In this document: one piece after another, positions 8,009 through 18,779 of the stretch
Layout of the letters: the number at the start of each line of letters is the position of its first letter
Position numbering within the stretch: the stretch's first letter is position 1
From: Coemansia sp. RSA 487
Lineage: Eukaryota; Kickxellomycota; Kickxellomycetes; Kickxellales; Kickxellaceae
Direction: 5' to 3'
NCBI GenBank assembly: GCA_027577595.1
Contig: JANBRJ010000056.1
Coordinates: 1 to 64,000, forward strand
DNA length: 64,000 nucleotides
Position numbers and translations under genes: made by a program
Notes under the pieces: model-generated
The model's input: the letters and a program-made list of their open reading frames with translations, nothing else
The model's database searches: none
What the model was told of the DNA's origin: nothing

Positions 8009-9389
8009 CAGGCACTCGCTGAAAAAAGGAACAAGCGCTGCTTCTTTCTGTCTGCATAATTCCTCCCCAGCCTTCTTCCTGCACAAACCGTTGCCGTTCT
8101 TAACCCAATATACCAATATGTATTTCCTCAAAACTGGCAGCAGAGTCGTGCTCAAGCTGATCAGCTGCATTATTAAATGTTTTAAATCGTATTGCTTAAC
8201 TATTCCTAAGTCCAGTTATTGCTCCAAGCATAGCACCTGTTATAATTATCTTTTTTTCAAATTACATCTACACACCATCCAAAACACATTAGAGTCTCAG
8301 GACAATGCTTATTCAACCCCGTGCTTAATCGCTGAATATTTCATCTTTCACTTTTTACCCCCCTTCTATTTGCAACTCCCACTCAAAGCCATCCTGGGCC
8401 ATTTCCTCTTCATGGGAAATACATCACAGTGTTTGTTTCTGCCTGTGCCTCTTATACTCTGCTTTCGATCCTACAAGAAACGCAATAAACACCTGCTGCC
8501 CACTAAACAATCAGCGCCAACGTACCCATTTCTTCTTGGCTGTGTCTCGTCTAAAACGTACCACCAGAAAGTGTGCGTCCGATTTACTTTTGGTGTTGGC
8601 TATACTTACCAAACAACAACCTAGTTCAGAAACAAACCTGCTTGTACAAGTGCTCTTTCTGAGCGACTCCGGTGAACACAATCTCAGCCGCTTTTCAATC
8701 GAACTGTGTAAGAACCGGATAGCATAGAGCATCACTTACGCCGAATCCACTGAGACAAACCGTGCTTCCCAGTGAGACCAATTGCGCTTTCCTAGCTAGC
8801 CTATAAGCCGGGCACAAGTGGCAAACGCACCTTGCAGTACAAACATCCATTTTCGAGTGCCTGCTACAGGGCGCACAGACAAGCTATACATGTGGAAAGG
8901 GCACTGTTGGAAAGAGAAAACCGAGCTTAGTACAGCACGCCAACAAAATCCTCCCTTTACGAAAAGCCGCCTCCTTCACCCAAACTCGTTCGGCAAAGCC
9001 AAAGGCTCTTTACGCGCTGTAAAAAGAGCAGATAACCATCAACAATCACAGCCTCGAAAAAAGGCTCAAGAAAAGCAAACGATCGCTGCCTCTCCCCCCA
9101 AAGGCACAACCACTGCTTTTTCCTGCTTGCATTATTTCCCTCCCCCAGCTTTTCTTGCTTTTTGACACTTCAGCCAATTTTCAACTTTGCTGAAACTTTG
9201 CACACGCTTTCTAACAGCGTTAAACAACATCCCATCCAAATCTGTGCTCATTCCAATAACTAAGCAGCGTGTTATTGCAACTCTAATTTCAGCTGCGATT
9301 ATGCCTTTTCATTATATACCTCCGCCCACACCCATGCTACATTTGCGAAGCAAACACTAGCATCCTTTGCTCATCCGTACGATTCCAAC
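8009..9389. other. Interval without a supported gene
   Basis: About 1.4 kb of mixed AT-rich and pyrimidine-rich sequence. Open frames here lack protein-like composition and recognisable motifs. I see no repeat from the families described elsewhere in the window. Confidence 0.4.
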
Positions 9390-9618
9390 TGTGACGGATT
9401 TGCCATGGGCCCAGGATAAAATAACACAGAGCAATTTATAGATCTCTATTTTTCTTCCAAAATCTAGATAAAAGAAAAAACCCATGCCTTCTTTCCCGAA
9501 GGCAATGTGTAACAGAGAGCTGTTACGTATAGTGCACTATTGCAGTGTTAACATTTAGTGGCTGGGCAAACCTGTGACAATGGATCAGCCTTGCATACGA
9601 CAACACACTAGCGTGACA
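9390..9618 (-). mobile_element. Solo LTR, family B
   Basis: About 229 bases, CACTAGCGTGACA at one end and TGTGACGGATTTGCC at the other. GATTC follows the element at 9,619-9,623, and another GATTC lies 4 bases before it (9,381-9,385), so the duplication may be displaced. It is shorter than the 250-base copy. Confidence 0.65.
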
Positions 9619-9681
9619 GATTCTACTGTGGAAATGTAACTAATAAACCAAGAAAGAGAAGTAAACGAACATGAACCAGAT

Positions 9682-9684
<3 letters not shown>

Positions 9685-9713
<29 letters not shown>
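9685..9713. repeat. (AT)n microsatellite
   Basis: A run of about 29 alternating A and T bases. Confidence 0.8.
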
Positions 9714-9716
<3 letters not shown>

Positions 9717-10272
9717 TAAAACCACACGCTTGCTATGGGGGGCTTTATCAATGATCCAAGTTCTTACCTGTCTCATATGCGTACAACAGAGAGTCGAGTA
9801 ACTGGGAACAATCCCAGCCATGGTTTGCTTAAGCTATTTTCTGCTGGCTGCCGTATGGCTAAAGTAAAAGAGAACAAGGACTATCCCATGCCATTGGTGG
9901 TAACAATCAGCTACAGAGAATAACATAGCCTGTTATTGCTGGTAAACAGATTATTGTTTGAAGAATTTGCCTTGTTTATTTACTATGCATTATACTTCTA
10001 AATACTTTTTTCGCTTAACATAGCTCGTTTGAAATAAAACATGTTACTATCCAAAGTTATTTGCCTTAACAAGCTCTGCAAAATGTCCGTTTTTCAAGTA
10101 GCTCTGCAAGCAGACCTATTTCTGCTAATATTCCGTTGTCCATAATAATAATTCGATCACTATTCATGGTGGTTTCGAGACGATAAGTAATAGTAAGCAC
10201 TGTGCAGCCTTTGAATTCAGAGCAAATAAGTCTTTGCATACACTGGTCTGTTTCCAAATCAACATTTGCTGT

Positions 10273-10413
10273 TACAAATAAAAGCCTTGACGGAACTAAA
10301 GTTCCTTAACTTTATTTTCCATGAACAATCTGGCTTTTGTACTGATACAAAACACTACAGTAATTAAACCTGTGATTGTGACTCACCATGCAACTCGCAT
10401 GCCGATCATTATC
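10273..10413 (-). mobile_element. SINE-like element with 11-bp target duplication
   Basis: This 141-base insertion lies between two copies of ACATTTGCTGT (10,262-10,272 and 10,414-10,424) inside the Walker B region of the ABCC fragment. Read on the minus strand, it has a box-A-like GGCATGCGAGTTGCATGG and, 33 bases on, a box-B-like GGTTTAATTAC. A tail shared with the copies at 655 and 6,448 follows and ends in CTTTTATTTGTA. The duplication is longer than LTR elements make and fits target-primed insertion. It has no coding capacity. Confidence 0.6.
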
Positions 10414-10507
10414 ACATTTGCTGTAGCTTCATCCAAAACAGTAATCTTATGATTGTGCATCAATAGCCTGCACAGACCAAACAATTGCTGTTGTCCATCA
10501 CTGAAAC

Positions 10508-10641
10508 TGTGATACGAAATCTAATCACCGGATGTATGTTTACTACTATTTAACAGCATACCATGCCATCGCAGGTACGCAGATCTTTTCTTCTGGGGAT
10601 TCCTTCTTCAGTTTTAAGAATATACTTCTATTCATACTAAA
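10508..10641 (+). mobile_element. Family A short element, copy 5, with perfect target duplication
   Basis: 134 bases from TGTGATACGAAATC to ATACTAAA, flanked by GAAAC on both sides (10,503-10,507 and 10,642-10,646). It splits the signature-loop region of the ABCC fragment. The reading frame on the two sides joins exactly across one copy of the duplication. Confidence 0.75.
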
Positions 10642-10926
10642 GAAACGTTGACCTGCAAACCTATTAAGACCATGTGGCCGTACCTTCTGAGTAATAGTTC
10701 TGGCTATTTTAGGCTTTGTTATAAACAGATACAATAATAAGCGCATGAACTAGTTTGCTCCTTTCCATTCCTCGTTCCAATCTCTAATTTCATCAAGCGT
10801 GCCCTTAATGTAGTCATCATCATCATTATCCTCATTATCATCATCAGATCCATGAGCATATGATGGCTAAACATTCTCAGCAATCCCACATTTAATAATC
10901 GCTGACCACATATCTTCCACACTATG

Positions 10927-11177
10927 TGTGACACTTTTGTCATGGACCCGGGATAAAATAACACAGAGTAATTATTCGATATCTTCGTTTCTCAAACTAG
11001 ATATAAGAAGAAAAATCCTTGCCTTCCCCCGAAGGCAATGACCCACGGGAAACGCTGCTCTTATATGTAACAGGGGGCCGTTACATGTAGTGGACTATTT
11101 CATTGTTAGCGCTTAGTGGCTGTGCAAACCCATTGTCATGGGTTTGCCTTGCATACGGCCATCACACTAGCGTGACA
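10927..11177 (-). mobile_element. Solo LTR, family B
   Basis: About 251 bases with both family hairpins (GGCCGTTACATG, GCCTTCCCCCGAAGGC). It separates the ABCC fragment from an unrelated open frame to its right (11,178 to about 11,440: acidic and Asn-rich, no ATG, not recognised). No matching target duplication is seen, so recombination between LTRs may have joined two unlike flanks. Confidence 0.65.
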
Positions 11178-11947
11178 ACCACACATCTTTAAAACATACT
11201 TTGCATGATCCCAGTTACTCCAGTTCTTTCTAGCTATTTCTGGAATGGCTTCACTATCTCTAACTTCGTTATCTGTACCATTTTTTGGATCTAATTCCTG
11301 GCCAGCATTATTCTCATTATTGAACTCAGGACAAGTATTGTCACTACCTGATGAGTCATCTAAATTATCTGCCAGTGGCCGATATTCTTGCCATGTATTC
11401 TGAGATACAGTCACTTTTTCGCTGTCACCAAGACTCAATATGTTGGCAAATCAACCAACACCTTGATTTAGTACTTTCAAATCAAGCTACTTATTTCTGT
11501 GTCTGCCTCATTATCAATGTAGTTAGGTAATCTGAGGTGATTCCTGATCCTTTAGGGACTGCTTGTGTAAGCGCAGGACAACTACAAAACAGAGACCACT
11601 TTTCAGGGACAAAGTCCCTCCTTGTTTTCTAGGGAAAGAACGGACTTTAGAGATTGACTCACTTTTTATATATTACTTGCCAACTAGTACATTCGCCAAC
11701 ACAAACTGTCAACAATTTTAGGGATTTGTTTATATAAAGCTGATATTTATTTTAGGGTAATTTGTTCCCTTTGTGCATTCAATTATCATTTTTTACTCTT
11801 TTGTCTTTGCCTATTGTAAGTTTTGCCCAGTCATTCTCCTATATCTGCACATACAGGATTCAAAGAAAAATAGAGGTGCAAAACGAGGTTGCTTCATGTT
11901 AGACAAAATATAAAAGTGTGTAAAAAAAGCTTACCAATATTTTGTGC

Positions 11948-11954
11948 TATAAAA
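11948..11954 (+). promoter_or_regulatory. TATA box upstream of the 12,147 gene
   Basis: GCTATAAAAGGGG lies about 195 bases before the ATG at 12,147. Two very short frames start in between, so the leader may be spliced or may carry upstream open frames. Confidence 0.4.
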
Positions 11955-12146
11955 GGGGATATACCTCCTATACTTCCTACAGTTTTGTTTAGCACACCAT
12001 CATCCACTTAACACAGACAACTGCAATTCCGGCTATAATAACTGGTATTTTCTGAATTAACAAAAGAATTTTTATTACTAATAAGGAAAGAGAAGAAATG
12101 GGAAAAAAATAGAGCTAATGGATGCACTCTTCTCGGTTATAAACTA

Positions 12147-12347
12147 ATGTCAAAGGAAGATATTTCGAAGTATAATAAAGGAAAATCCGATAAAGATGAA
12201 TTACCAAAAGGTGAGTATGTAGTATTTAGACTTCGCCATGAGGCTTTAAATAAAATAATCACTGAAATTTGTCCCAAGAAGCAACTTGAGAATTATATTA
12301 AAGGATACAATGACAATTCAGATAAAAAGTTTACCAAGAAGAAATAA
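12147..12347 (+). CDS. Small lysine-rich orphan protein, 66 aa
   Basis: I do not recognise this protein. It begins MSKEDISKYNKGKSDKDELP and ends in a very basic tail (DNSDKKFTKKK). The centre holds a possible strand (EYVVFRLRHE) and helix (LNKIITEICPKKQLENYI). There is no signal peptide or membrane segment. The ATG is the first long-frame start after a TATA box at 11,948. It lies in an otherwise AT-rich and gene-poor stretch. Its basic character would suit nucleic-acid contact, but that is only composition. Confidence 0.4.
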   Translation: MSKEDISKYNKGKSDKDELPKGEYVVFRLRHEALNKIITEICPKKQLENYIKGYNDNSDKKFTKKK

Positions 12348-13153
12348 CCTTCCTAGCATCATGACACAGCTAGAAAGCAGGAACATGAAAGCAAATAACT
12401 AATGACATTGGCAGAAAGGACAATAGAATATTAACTGTAGCCCAGTGAAGGAATTATTTTTCATTCATCTTCTAGCTATTTTATGATATAATAAAGATTT
12501 TGAACCACATATCTAATGCAACATGAGATTTGATTACTAGATGTATGTTTTCAACTACTTAACAGCATGTTACAGGCGGACGCAGGACCCAGGATATCCA
12601 ACACGGAGCATTAATGCTTTCGATGTTATGTATAGTTTTATACTATTATAAAATTGTAGGAATTAGCTAAAGAAACGAAAACTAAAAATGCAGATGCCTA
12701 AAAGCATCAATTGCCTGTTATACGCGTCTTTTATTATTTTTTACATGTCATCAAAATTACATTCACGTAAAAAATAACAACCATGAACATGACACATATT
12801 GCGTTAACACATGCGGACATGTCTTTTTGTCACAAGAATAAAGTGATCAAAACGGAACTTTACGTTTTCTGATTTATATTCTTATAAGATATTTTATTCA
12901 TATTATATCTAATTTCATTGGAAGATATCTTACATGATTTCTTATGTTGGCAGCATTCATTTATCATGTGAAGGTGTGAGACAATCAAAAAGGGATTAAA
13001 AGACACAAAGATCACAAGATTTTTATTAGCTTTGTAATGCACTTTCTTTTGCATGGTCAACCAAAACTGTGCAAGTTTTATCATTGTGCTGGAATTAAGA
13101 GAAAGTGATACTCTTATCCATATCTCACTATCAATTCACATTTTATATAGATA

Positions 13154-13591
13154 ATGGTTGATCCATTTTCAATTGCCAGTGCGCTGGCATTTATAGAGGC
13201 ATCTGGTTGCTTTGGATTCATGCTTGCATACACTATACAAATACTTCCTAAATCATTAATGGCAGTACCAGTTGGGATAACACAGGCATTCATGGGTCTT
13301 TTTGGATTGTTTTGTGCAGCTTTAAGCTTATCAATGGGTGAGGCTTTGAAAAAGCTGTTTCCGATTGTTGATGATAGACCGTCAAAAATGAAAATGCTTA
13401 TCCTGTTTCATGTTACATTTGGCACATTCATTATCAGCGACAGCTTGTTTGGCCTTGAAACCCCACCAAAGGAATATGGAAACACCACTTCCAACAATAT
13501 TGCAAGGATTCTACACACACTTATGATTGCATCGGCAGCTGTCCAAGGAGGTGGCGTAGTTACAGCCATCGCGGCCCATTTTGTGAAATAA
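13154..13591 (+). CDS. Orphan multi-pass membrane protein, 145 aa
   Basis: I do not recognise this family. The protein starts MVDPFSIASALAFIEASGCF and has about four hydrophobic helices: residues 5-28 (ending GFMLAYTIQIL), 33-60 (MAVPVGITQAFMGLFGLFCA), 80-100 (LILFHVTFGTFIISDSLFGL) and 117-143 (HTLMIASAAVQGGGVVTAIA). Gly, Ala and small residues in the helices suggest tight packing. Short hydrophilic loops separate them (DDRPSKMK, ETPPKEYGNTTSNN). It is a single exon with an ATG in a fair context. A second orphan membrane gene sits in island II at 55,927, with no clear identity between them. Confidence 0.6.
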   Translation: MVDPFSIASALAFIEASGCFGFMLAYTIQILPKSLMAVPVGITQAFMGLFGLFCAALSLSMGEALKKLFPIVDDRPSKMKMLILFHVTFGTFIISDSLFGLETPPKEYGNTTSNNIARILHTLMIASAAVQGGGVVTAIAAHFVK

Positions 13592-14057
13592 GCTATTTTA
13601 TTTTACTTTTCAATATACACTTTTAAGCATTAGAAAACTAGCTTTGAAATCATGCGAAAACGGTTTCAAACGCATAAAAATAGGCACCGAAAATAATTTT
13701 CTTTGCGTGACTGATTTCCATTACGTGATTGAAAATCCGAAATCAGCTAATCAGGTGATTGCATTATGAAAACAATCTATTTTTGCACCAAGTCAAAACA
13801 AATGTGGAAAGAGGGAGGAAGGATCGACACAAACTGACGGAAAAAAAGAACAAATAAATGCAGCCAAGAGAAAAGACTTGGTACTCGCTTTTCCTTTTTG
13901 TTTTTTTTCTCTTTTTCTCTTTTATTAACGAAGCCAATCTATTTCTCTTTTTTTTTCTTGTTCCCCTTTTCTTACTCTATTTTACGCCTATTTATCCCCT
14001 TCCTCCTTTCCTTCTCGCCTTTAACGTTTTATACGGGTTTATTCATTTCCAACAAGA

Positions 14058-14752
14058 ATGCGGGTTCAACGGCTTCTACTTATTTCCGCCATCGCTGCGG
14101 CAATGACTGTGGCAGCGCAGGATATCCCGGGCATCGGAGAAGCCAACTCTGACGTAGCAAACCCAGCAGCTGATTCTACGCAGGCCCAGCAAACGGATGG
14201 AACGACTCCAACTAACAACCCGGGTGTGCCATCAGCAAGTGAAGACCCAACAACAAGCTCACAAGGCGAGCAAAGTTCGTCTCCAGATGGACAATCGTCA
14301 TCGAGTACACCAGACCAACAGTCGTCCAGCCCCACCTCTAGCGAGAATACCGATTCATCGTCCTCGCCAACGAGTTCGTCGGAGCAACCGTCGTCGACTC
14401 CAGAAAGCACGCCGTCGACTGAATCCACACAGTCATCGACCGAGTCGCCGAATTCTTCAATTGAATCAACGACATCGGATATGTCCACTAGCACTAACTC
14501 ATCGTCTGATACTTTGTCGATAGAACCATCATCTGCCAGCACACCAGCGAATGACTCGGACAAGAATGGTAGAAGCGGCGGGTTGAGCGGCGGAGCTATT
14601 GCCGGTATTGTTATTGGTGTTGTAGCTGCTGTAGTTATTGCGCTGGTTGCGCTTCTCTTCTGGCGTCGCCACAGGCAGCGCAGTGCGTTTAATGAAAACA
14701 ACTTTAACTACACCGATTTCCCAGAATTTGACCCTGGCCGCTCTTCGACTAC

Positions 14753-14783
<31 letters not shown>

Positions 14784-14921
14784 CAGCCAGCACCGATACC
14801 GTCAATGAGCCAGCCCATAGGAGGTGGAGGAGCACAGCCACAGGCGCACCAGCCGTCGGTGTTTGATGTTAGTGCGCACCACCACCAGACGGTTAATGCT
14901 CGCGACCTTGACGAGGCCTGA
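14058..14921 (+). CDS. Ser/Thr-rich single-pass membrane protein (cell-wall sensor-like)
   Basis: 287 residues. A signal peptide (MRVQRLLLISAIAAAMTVAA, cleaved near AQD) leads into about 150 residues of Ser/Thr/Pro/Gln repeats suited to O-mannosylation. One strong membrane helix follows (GGAIAGIVIGVVAAVVIALV), then a basic stop-transfer (WRRHRQR) and a cytoplasmic tail with an alanine run and His/Gln stretches. This is the architecture of Mid2/Wsc-type wall-stress sensors and of other fungal mucin-like proteins. No WSC cysteine domain is present, so a Wtp/Mid2-like role is only a suggestion. The start is the first ATG after a pyrimidine-rich leader. It is a single exon with normal coding composition, unlike the surrounding AT-rich repeats. 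Confidence 0.75.
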
Positions 14922-15668
14922 GATGCATACTTTACGCTAATATTTTCTCTTTTATCTCAAACCAGCTAATCGATAGTATATAGGGAAAAGATCAATCACA
15001 CCTTTGGACTCTCGGAAGTGGCAAATTTCCCCTTAGAATAAATTTTTAAACTTTAACAAGTATATGTAGTCAATGAGTGTGGTTTAGGCGCTGTAAAGCA
15101 AGCAACTAGTATTATTTAATAAAAAGGTAATGAGTGTCTTACTATATCGGAGCTCGATGGTGGTTATCTGATAGCGGAATCCGCAAAAGGCGCAAATGCG
15201 AAGTTGACGGACAGAATGGCACAACCAAGTTTTAGCAGATGCAAAGCTTCTGCAGAAAGCACAGCCACGTTCTGGAAACAAATCTTTGAACTCTTGCGTT
15301 TTAGGGTTCTCAATATAAGACAGCTGATTATTCTCTCGCATGTATCGTAGTAACTATACCATCGACACATTGGGGTTTGTTTGTATTTTACTTGGCATCA
15401 ACAGCATCCCGCTTTACTTTCCCGGCGAACGGACCGGATATCCTGACTGTGTGTGGCTTTATTAAGTGAATAGCTACAATAAATATTATTTCTTCAAAAA
15501 AAATCAAGCGGCAAATGTGGGCCCAAAGTTGACCTCAACACTCAATACCACATGATGAGTCTCTGCTTTTGCAACGTTTATTGCCAAATATCATTAGCAA
15601 CTCTAGCTTCTATAGCTATATAGCCTATGTAGATTTATGATAATACTAAGCATGATCCATTAGTAAAC

Positions 15669-15801
15669 TGTGATACGAAATCTAATTACCGGATGTATGT
15701 TTACCACTATTTAACAGCATGCCATGTCATCACAGATAGATAGACTTTTCTCCTCCGGGTTCCTTCTTCAGTTTTTATAATATACTTTTATTCATACTAA
15801 A
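15669..15801 (+). mobile_element. Family A short element, copy 6
   Basis: TGTGATACGAAATCTAATTA to ATACTAAA. The flanks TAAAC (15,664-15,668) and TAAAT (15,802-15,806) look like a target duplication with one changed base, so it is older than copy 5. Confidence 0.65.
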
Positions 15802-16516
15802 TAAATAGTTCCACCAATTAGGAAATTATTATATTTTCGTCAAATTATTCTCTATATTTTTCGCTTTTATTATTTTGGATTTTCGTAGATTCATAACTCG
15901 CCTTATAAAAGTCACAAACATTCAATAAACCCAACAGGATAATTCCCCCTGCAAACTGAAATGGTTCCATGCGCGGATATCTATTTCTGTGTTCAGTCTC
16001 TCTATGTATAGCCCCGATAATAATGCTAAACACCCTCACCACAACCCGATGGAGCTTCGCTGGGCTGTTTCTATATAGCCATTTATCCACACCAACATTT
16101 CCAAAGTATATTATACCACAATTTCGATCAAACTCCTTGAAACAATTACCGACCCATTTGAAAACCTGCTTTTTAACTATGACCCGTGATGTAAACATTT
16201 CCCTTATGGCTTTTCTTCTCTCTCCTCGAAATTTAAAAATCAAGCACTTGTTTTCGCGAACTTTCTTTCCCGAAAGAAACAGTTACCGTGCCCGCAGTAT
16301 TGGAAACCTGCAGCAATTAAAATATACCTTGAAAACCAAATATAACATCCCCCAATTATTTTATATTACCCATGTCAAAACTTTACATACTCGCGTTATA
16401 GCGAGCCATCTTGAGTGACATTAAAATAAACTGATGGACAAGGAGCGGCTTGATTAAAAGACAAATACATTTATTCGCTATTAACAACAACATTTAAATA
16501 AAATACGACATCAACC

Positions 16517-16681
16517 ATGATTAACAGTACATTCGTAGACAAGGTTATTGGCTATTACAATACACATGGCATACCAACAATTTCAATGGAGGGCGACACG
16601 TATGTTTACAAATTCAACAACTTAAACAAGATGTATATCGCAAAGCCTGAACATGAAGCAATAATGAAAGCACCCAAATGA
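16517..16681 (+). CDS. Small orphan protein, 54 aa
   Basis: A short frame starting MINSTFVDKVIGYYNTHGIP and ending MKAPK. The ATG has a good context (TCAACCATGA). Composition is protein-like, with Tyr, Asn and hydrophobic alternation suggesting a small beta sheet (TISMEGDTYVYKFNNL). No family is recognised, and I see no TATA box. It lies just before the gene-dense segment. Confidence 0.35.
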   Translation: MINSTFVDKVIGYYNTHGIPTISMEGDTYVYKFNNLNKMYIAKPEHEAIMKAPK

Positions 16682-16885
16682 TTAATGAAAATCTAGAAAC
16701 TGGGAGCCAGGTAAATTAGCTTACCTACCGTCGCCTTGAATATATTTAGATTTTCTTTTTTCTTGCATTTCACAAACAATTTATTGAACATGAAGTGATA
16801 TTTTCAACATTGCGCAACTATTTTAAAGTTAAAGTAAACAATACCCGTTCTCTAATATGGCTATCAAAGAGAAAACTACAACCGC

Positions 16886-18727
16886 TCAGATCAGACTTGT
16901 ACGAGTTCTAATAAATAGATCTTTAATACTCAATAGAGTGCTGTACAGTGACAGCGCTGTATCCATAAACCAAAAGCTAAGGCGGTTGACCGTCAATTGA
17001 ACTAGCCGTTTGGCATTCTGGGCGATACTAGATCGCGACAGGTTATGGTTTATATTGGCTGCGCGGATATCACGAATGGTTACCAGACAATAGTGGCTAA
17101 TACGCAACCACGAGCGCAGCTGTGCGTGCTGTCGAACTGTAGGCGGTTGGTCAGCAAAGAGCTTCATGTCAATCATCCGTAGCAAATCATTGGTCTTGAG
17201 CACCAATAAAAGTACGGGTGGCACCGATGCCAAAATTTCAGTGATCTGCTGCAGGATGTCCGGCTGTCTGTCCATCAGCGAGTCTAAGCTGAACTGTGCT
17301 GCTGACGTGGTCTGCGACAGCGCCTTTGATTCTATTGTTGTCCAGTGCTGTCCTGTGAGTATCGTTGAAAACAGCTGGTATAAATCAGTCCCTGATACCT
17401 TGCGCGACCAGTACTTGATTTGCTCCTCGTCGCCTTTCATTAGCGCATGCCACATTTCTGCGTACTCGTAGCGGAACCGGGGCGACAGCTGTCGGTATAA
17501 CCCATGGTCCAGAAGAACCAGATCAAAGTTGTATCCATGCGTTGTTGTTTGCTTGTCGCATGGCCGCACAAACAGGTTTCCGGGATGCGGGTCGCAGTGA
17601 AGAAACCCATGGACGAAGGTCATTTCGGCAAAGATACGTCCAATCTCGCGAGACACTGACTCTGGGTCGATGCTGTGTTTTCTAAGGAAACCCAAGTCGT
17701 CGCAGCGCCTTCCATTGACGTACCCCATAATCAGAACGCGCTCCGATGCTTGGATCATCTTTGGAACAGTAAGAGGAATCCCCGAGTACTTTGCAAACTC
17801 CCAAACAACCCTCTCCGCATTGCTCTTGTCGTTGCGAAAGTCGAGCTCTTGTGGCAGGCTGTTTTGCATCTCGGCACTCAGCCACATGAATTTGAAATCT
17901 GGGAAGACGCTGTGGATAAACTCAAACATCACCGTGACTGTGGCAATGTCAATGTCGCTGTATCTGCGCACCATAGGATGCTGCACCTTAACTGCGACTT
18001 CCTCGCCGGTATCTCGCAGGACTGCGCGATGCACCTGCGCCAATGACGCTACACCAATCGGCTTCGGATCGAACAACGAAAACAGATCGTCGATCGACCG
18101 GCCCACATCAGCCTTGATCACCTTATCGACATCTTCCAGCGAGCTAGCTGTGTTCTGGTCCTGTAGCGCCTGCATTGTTGTGCACCACTCCATCGGCAAA
18201 ACGTACTGCATTGCGCTAATGTGCTGTCCAAGCTTGATGTAAACGCCTCCATTCTTCATCAGCGCATTTTTGACCTTTTCTGCAGCCCGCAAGTGCACTG
18301 CCGACCGCATGTTTAAGATTCTCTGTTGCTCCTCGTTACTGCACACTTCATCCTCTGACGGCAGATCGGGAAAGTTCCTGTAGTAATCCCACGCTACCTG
18401 GAAAGTGACTTTTGCTGCTACTGAGCTTCTATACATGCTAGCTGCCACGAGAGAAGCGGTCTCGTAGTTATATACAATGAAGGTGCAAGCTCCAACCGTG
18501 AAGGCAGCTGCAATGGCAGTATTTCTCAAACGCCGCGGCCACCATACCTCTTTGTTGTTCGGTGTATAGTCCGGACTGCTCCTGGAGGTAACAAACCGCT
18601 GTTGTGTCGCTTGCTTCGCCCAGCTCTCTCTATATGCCTTTGCAGCATTGCTAAATGAGCTCTTACTAAAAGCCAGCGCATTTATCCTCGCTGCTGTGGC
18701 CGGGAGCAGCCTACTTGTAGACAGCAT
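16886..18727 (-). CDS. Mitochondrial ABC1/ADCK1-type atypical kinase
   Basis: 613 residues, of the ABC1/ADCK/UbiB atypical kinase family, closest in layout to human ADCK1 and yeast Mcp2. These are mitochondrial proteins involved in lipid and membrane homeostasis. The N-terminus (MLSTSRLLPATAARINALAF) is basic and Ser/Ala-rich like a mitochondrial presequence, and a hydrophobic helix follows at about 80-105. Family motifs: KLGQ about residue 165, SLAQVHRA about 230, VAVKVQHP about 247 (ATP lysine), ELDFRNDKSNAERV, HCDPHPGNLFV about 380 (catalytic loop) and LLDHGLYRQL about 407 (DFG equivalent). All key residues are present. The start is the first ATG in frame; the frame is open a little further upstream without one. 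Single exon, ordinary length. Confidence 0.9.
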   Translation of the reverse strand: MLSTSRLLPATAARINALAFSKSSFSNAAKAYRESWAKQATQQRFVTSRSSPDYTPNNKEVWWPRRLRNTAIAAAFTVGACTFIVYNYETASLVAASMYRSSVAAKVTFQVAWDYYRNFPDLPSEDEVCSNEEQQRILNMRSAVHLRAAEKVKNALMKNGGVYIKLGQHISAMQYVLPMEWCTTMQALQDQNTASSLEDVDKVIKADVGRSIDDLFSLFDPKPIGVASLAQVHRAVLRDTGEEVAVKVQHPMVRRYSDIDIATVTVMFEFIHSVFPDFKFMWLSAEMQNSLPQELDFRNDKSNAERVVWEFAKYSGIPLTVPKMIQASERVLIMGYVNGRRCDDLGFLRKHSIDPESVSREIGRIFAEMTFVHGFLHCDPHPGNLFVRPCDKQTTTHGYNFDLVLLDHGLYRQLSPRFRYEYAEMWHALMKGDEEQIKYWSRKVSGTDLYQLFSTILTGQHWTTIESKALSQTTSAAQFSLDSLMDRQPDILQQITEILASVPPVLLLVLKTNDLLRMIDMKLFADQPPTVRQHAQLRSWLRISHYCLVTIRDIRAANINHNLSRSSIAQNAKRLVQLTVNRLSFWFMDTALSLYSTLLSIKDLFIRTRTSLI

Positions 18728-18779
18728 TTTGCGAATTGAATGTAAAAGCAAAGACAACTTGAGTAATGAAATCAAATAA

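Larger units (their letters stand above)
10047..10926 (-). pseudogene. ABCC-type transporter, second nucleotide-binding domain, broken
   Basis: The minus strand carries the C-terminal ATPase domain of an ABCC (MRP/Ycf1-like) transporter. In order: VEDMWSAIIKCG after the Q-loop region, an acidic linker, FITKPKI, FAGQRF joined to SDGQQQLFGLCRL (signature-loop region), KITVLDEATANV (Walker B), DLETDQCMQRL, and TVLTITYRLE (H-loop; Tyr replaces the usual His) with SDRIIIMDNG. The end NGHFAELVKANNFG is one frame away from the preceding part. A TAG lies in the linker (KGAN, then FMRLLL). Two elements interrupt it: a family A element at 10,508 and a SINE-like element at 10,273. A solo LTR marks its 5-prime edge. 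Walker A and the membrane domains are absent. The frame is otherwise well kept, so decay is recent. A similar fragment lies at 54,400-55,089. Confidence 0.8.

Noticed and set aside
8091-8624. 177-codon plus-strand frame in island I
   Set aside because: Cys/Tyr/Phe-rich composition without order, no good start context, and no homology that I can see; it looks like random open sequence.
9685-9713. Possible replication origin or hairpin at the (AT)n run
   Set aside because: Alternating AT runs are common in AT-rich intergenic DNA, and nothing else supports an origin.
11178-11438. Acidic, Asn-rich minus-strand open frame next to a solo LTR
   Set aside because: It has no ATG and no recognised motif. 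It may be part of a broken gene, but it does not match the ABCC fragment on the other side of the LTR.
15084-15341. Minus-strand frame with two CxxC pairs (GCAFCRSFASAKT, RICAFCGFRYQ), reminiscent of a Nanos-type zinc finger
   Set aside because: The spacing and the required histidine do not fit, the two halves look like a chance internal similarity, and no other support exists.
15845-16243. 132-codon minus-strand frame with one hydrophobic segment
   Set aside because: It overlaps an equally long frame on the plus strand, lies in AT-rich sequence, and shows no family motif or promoter.
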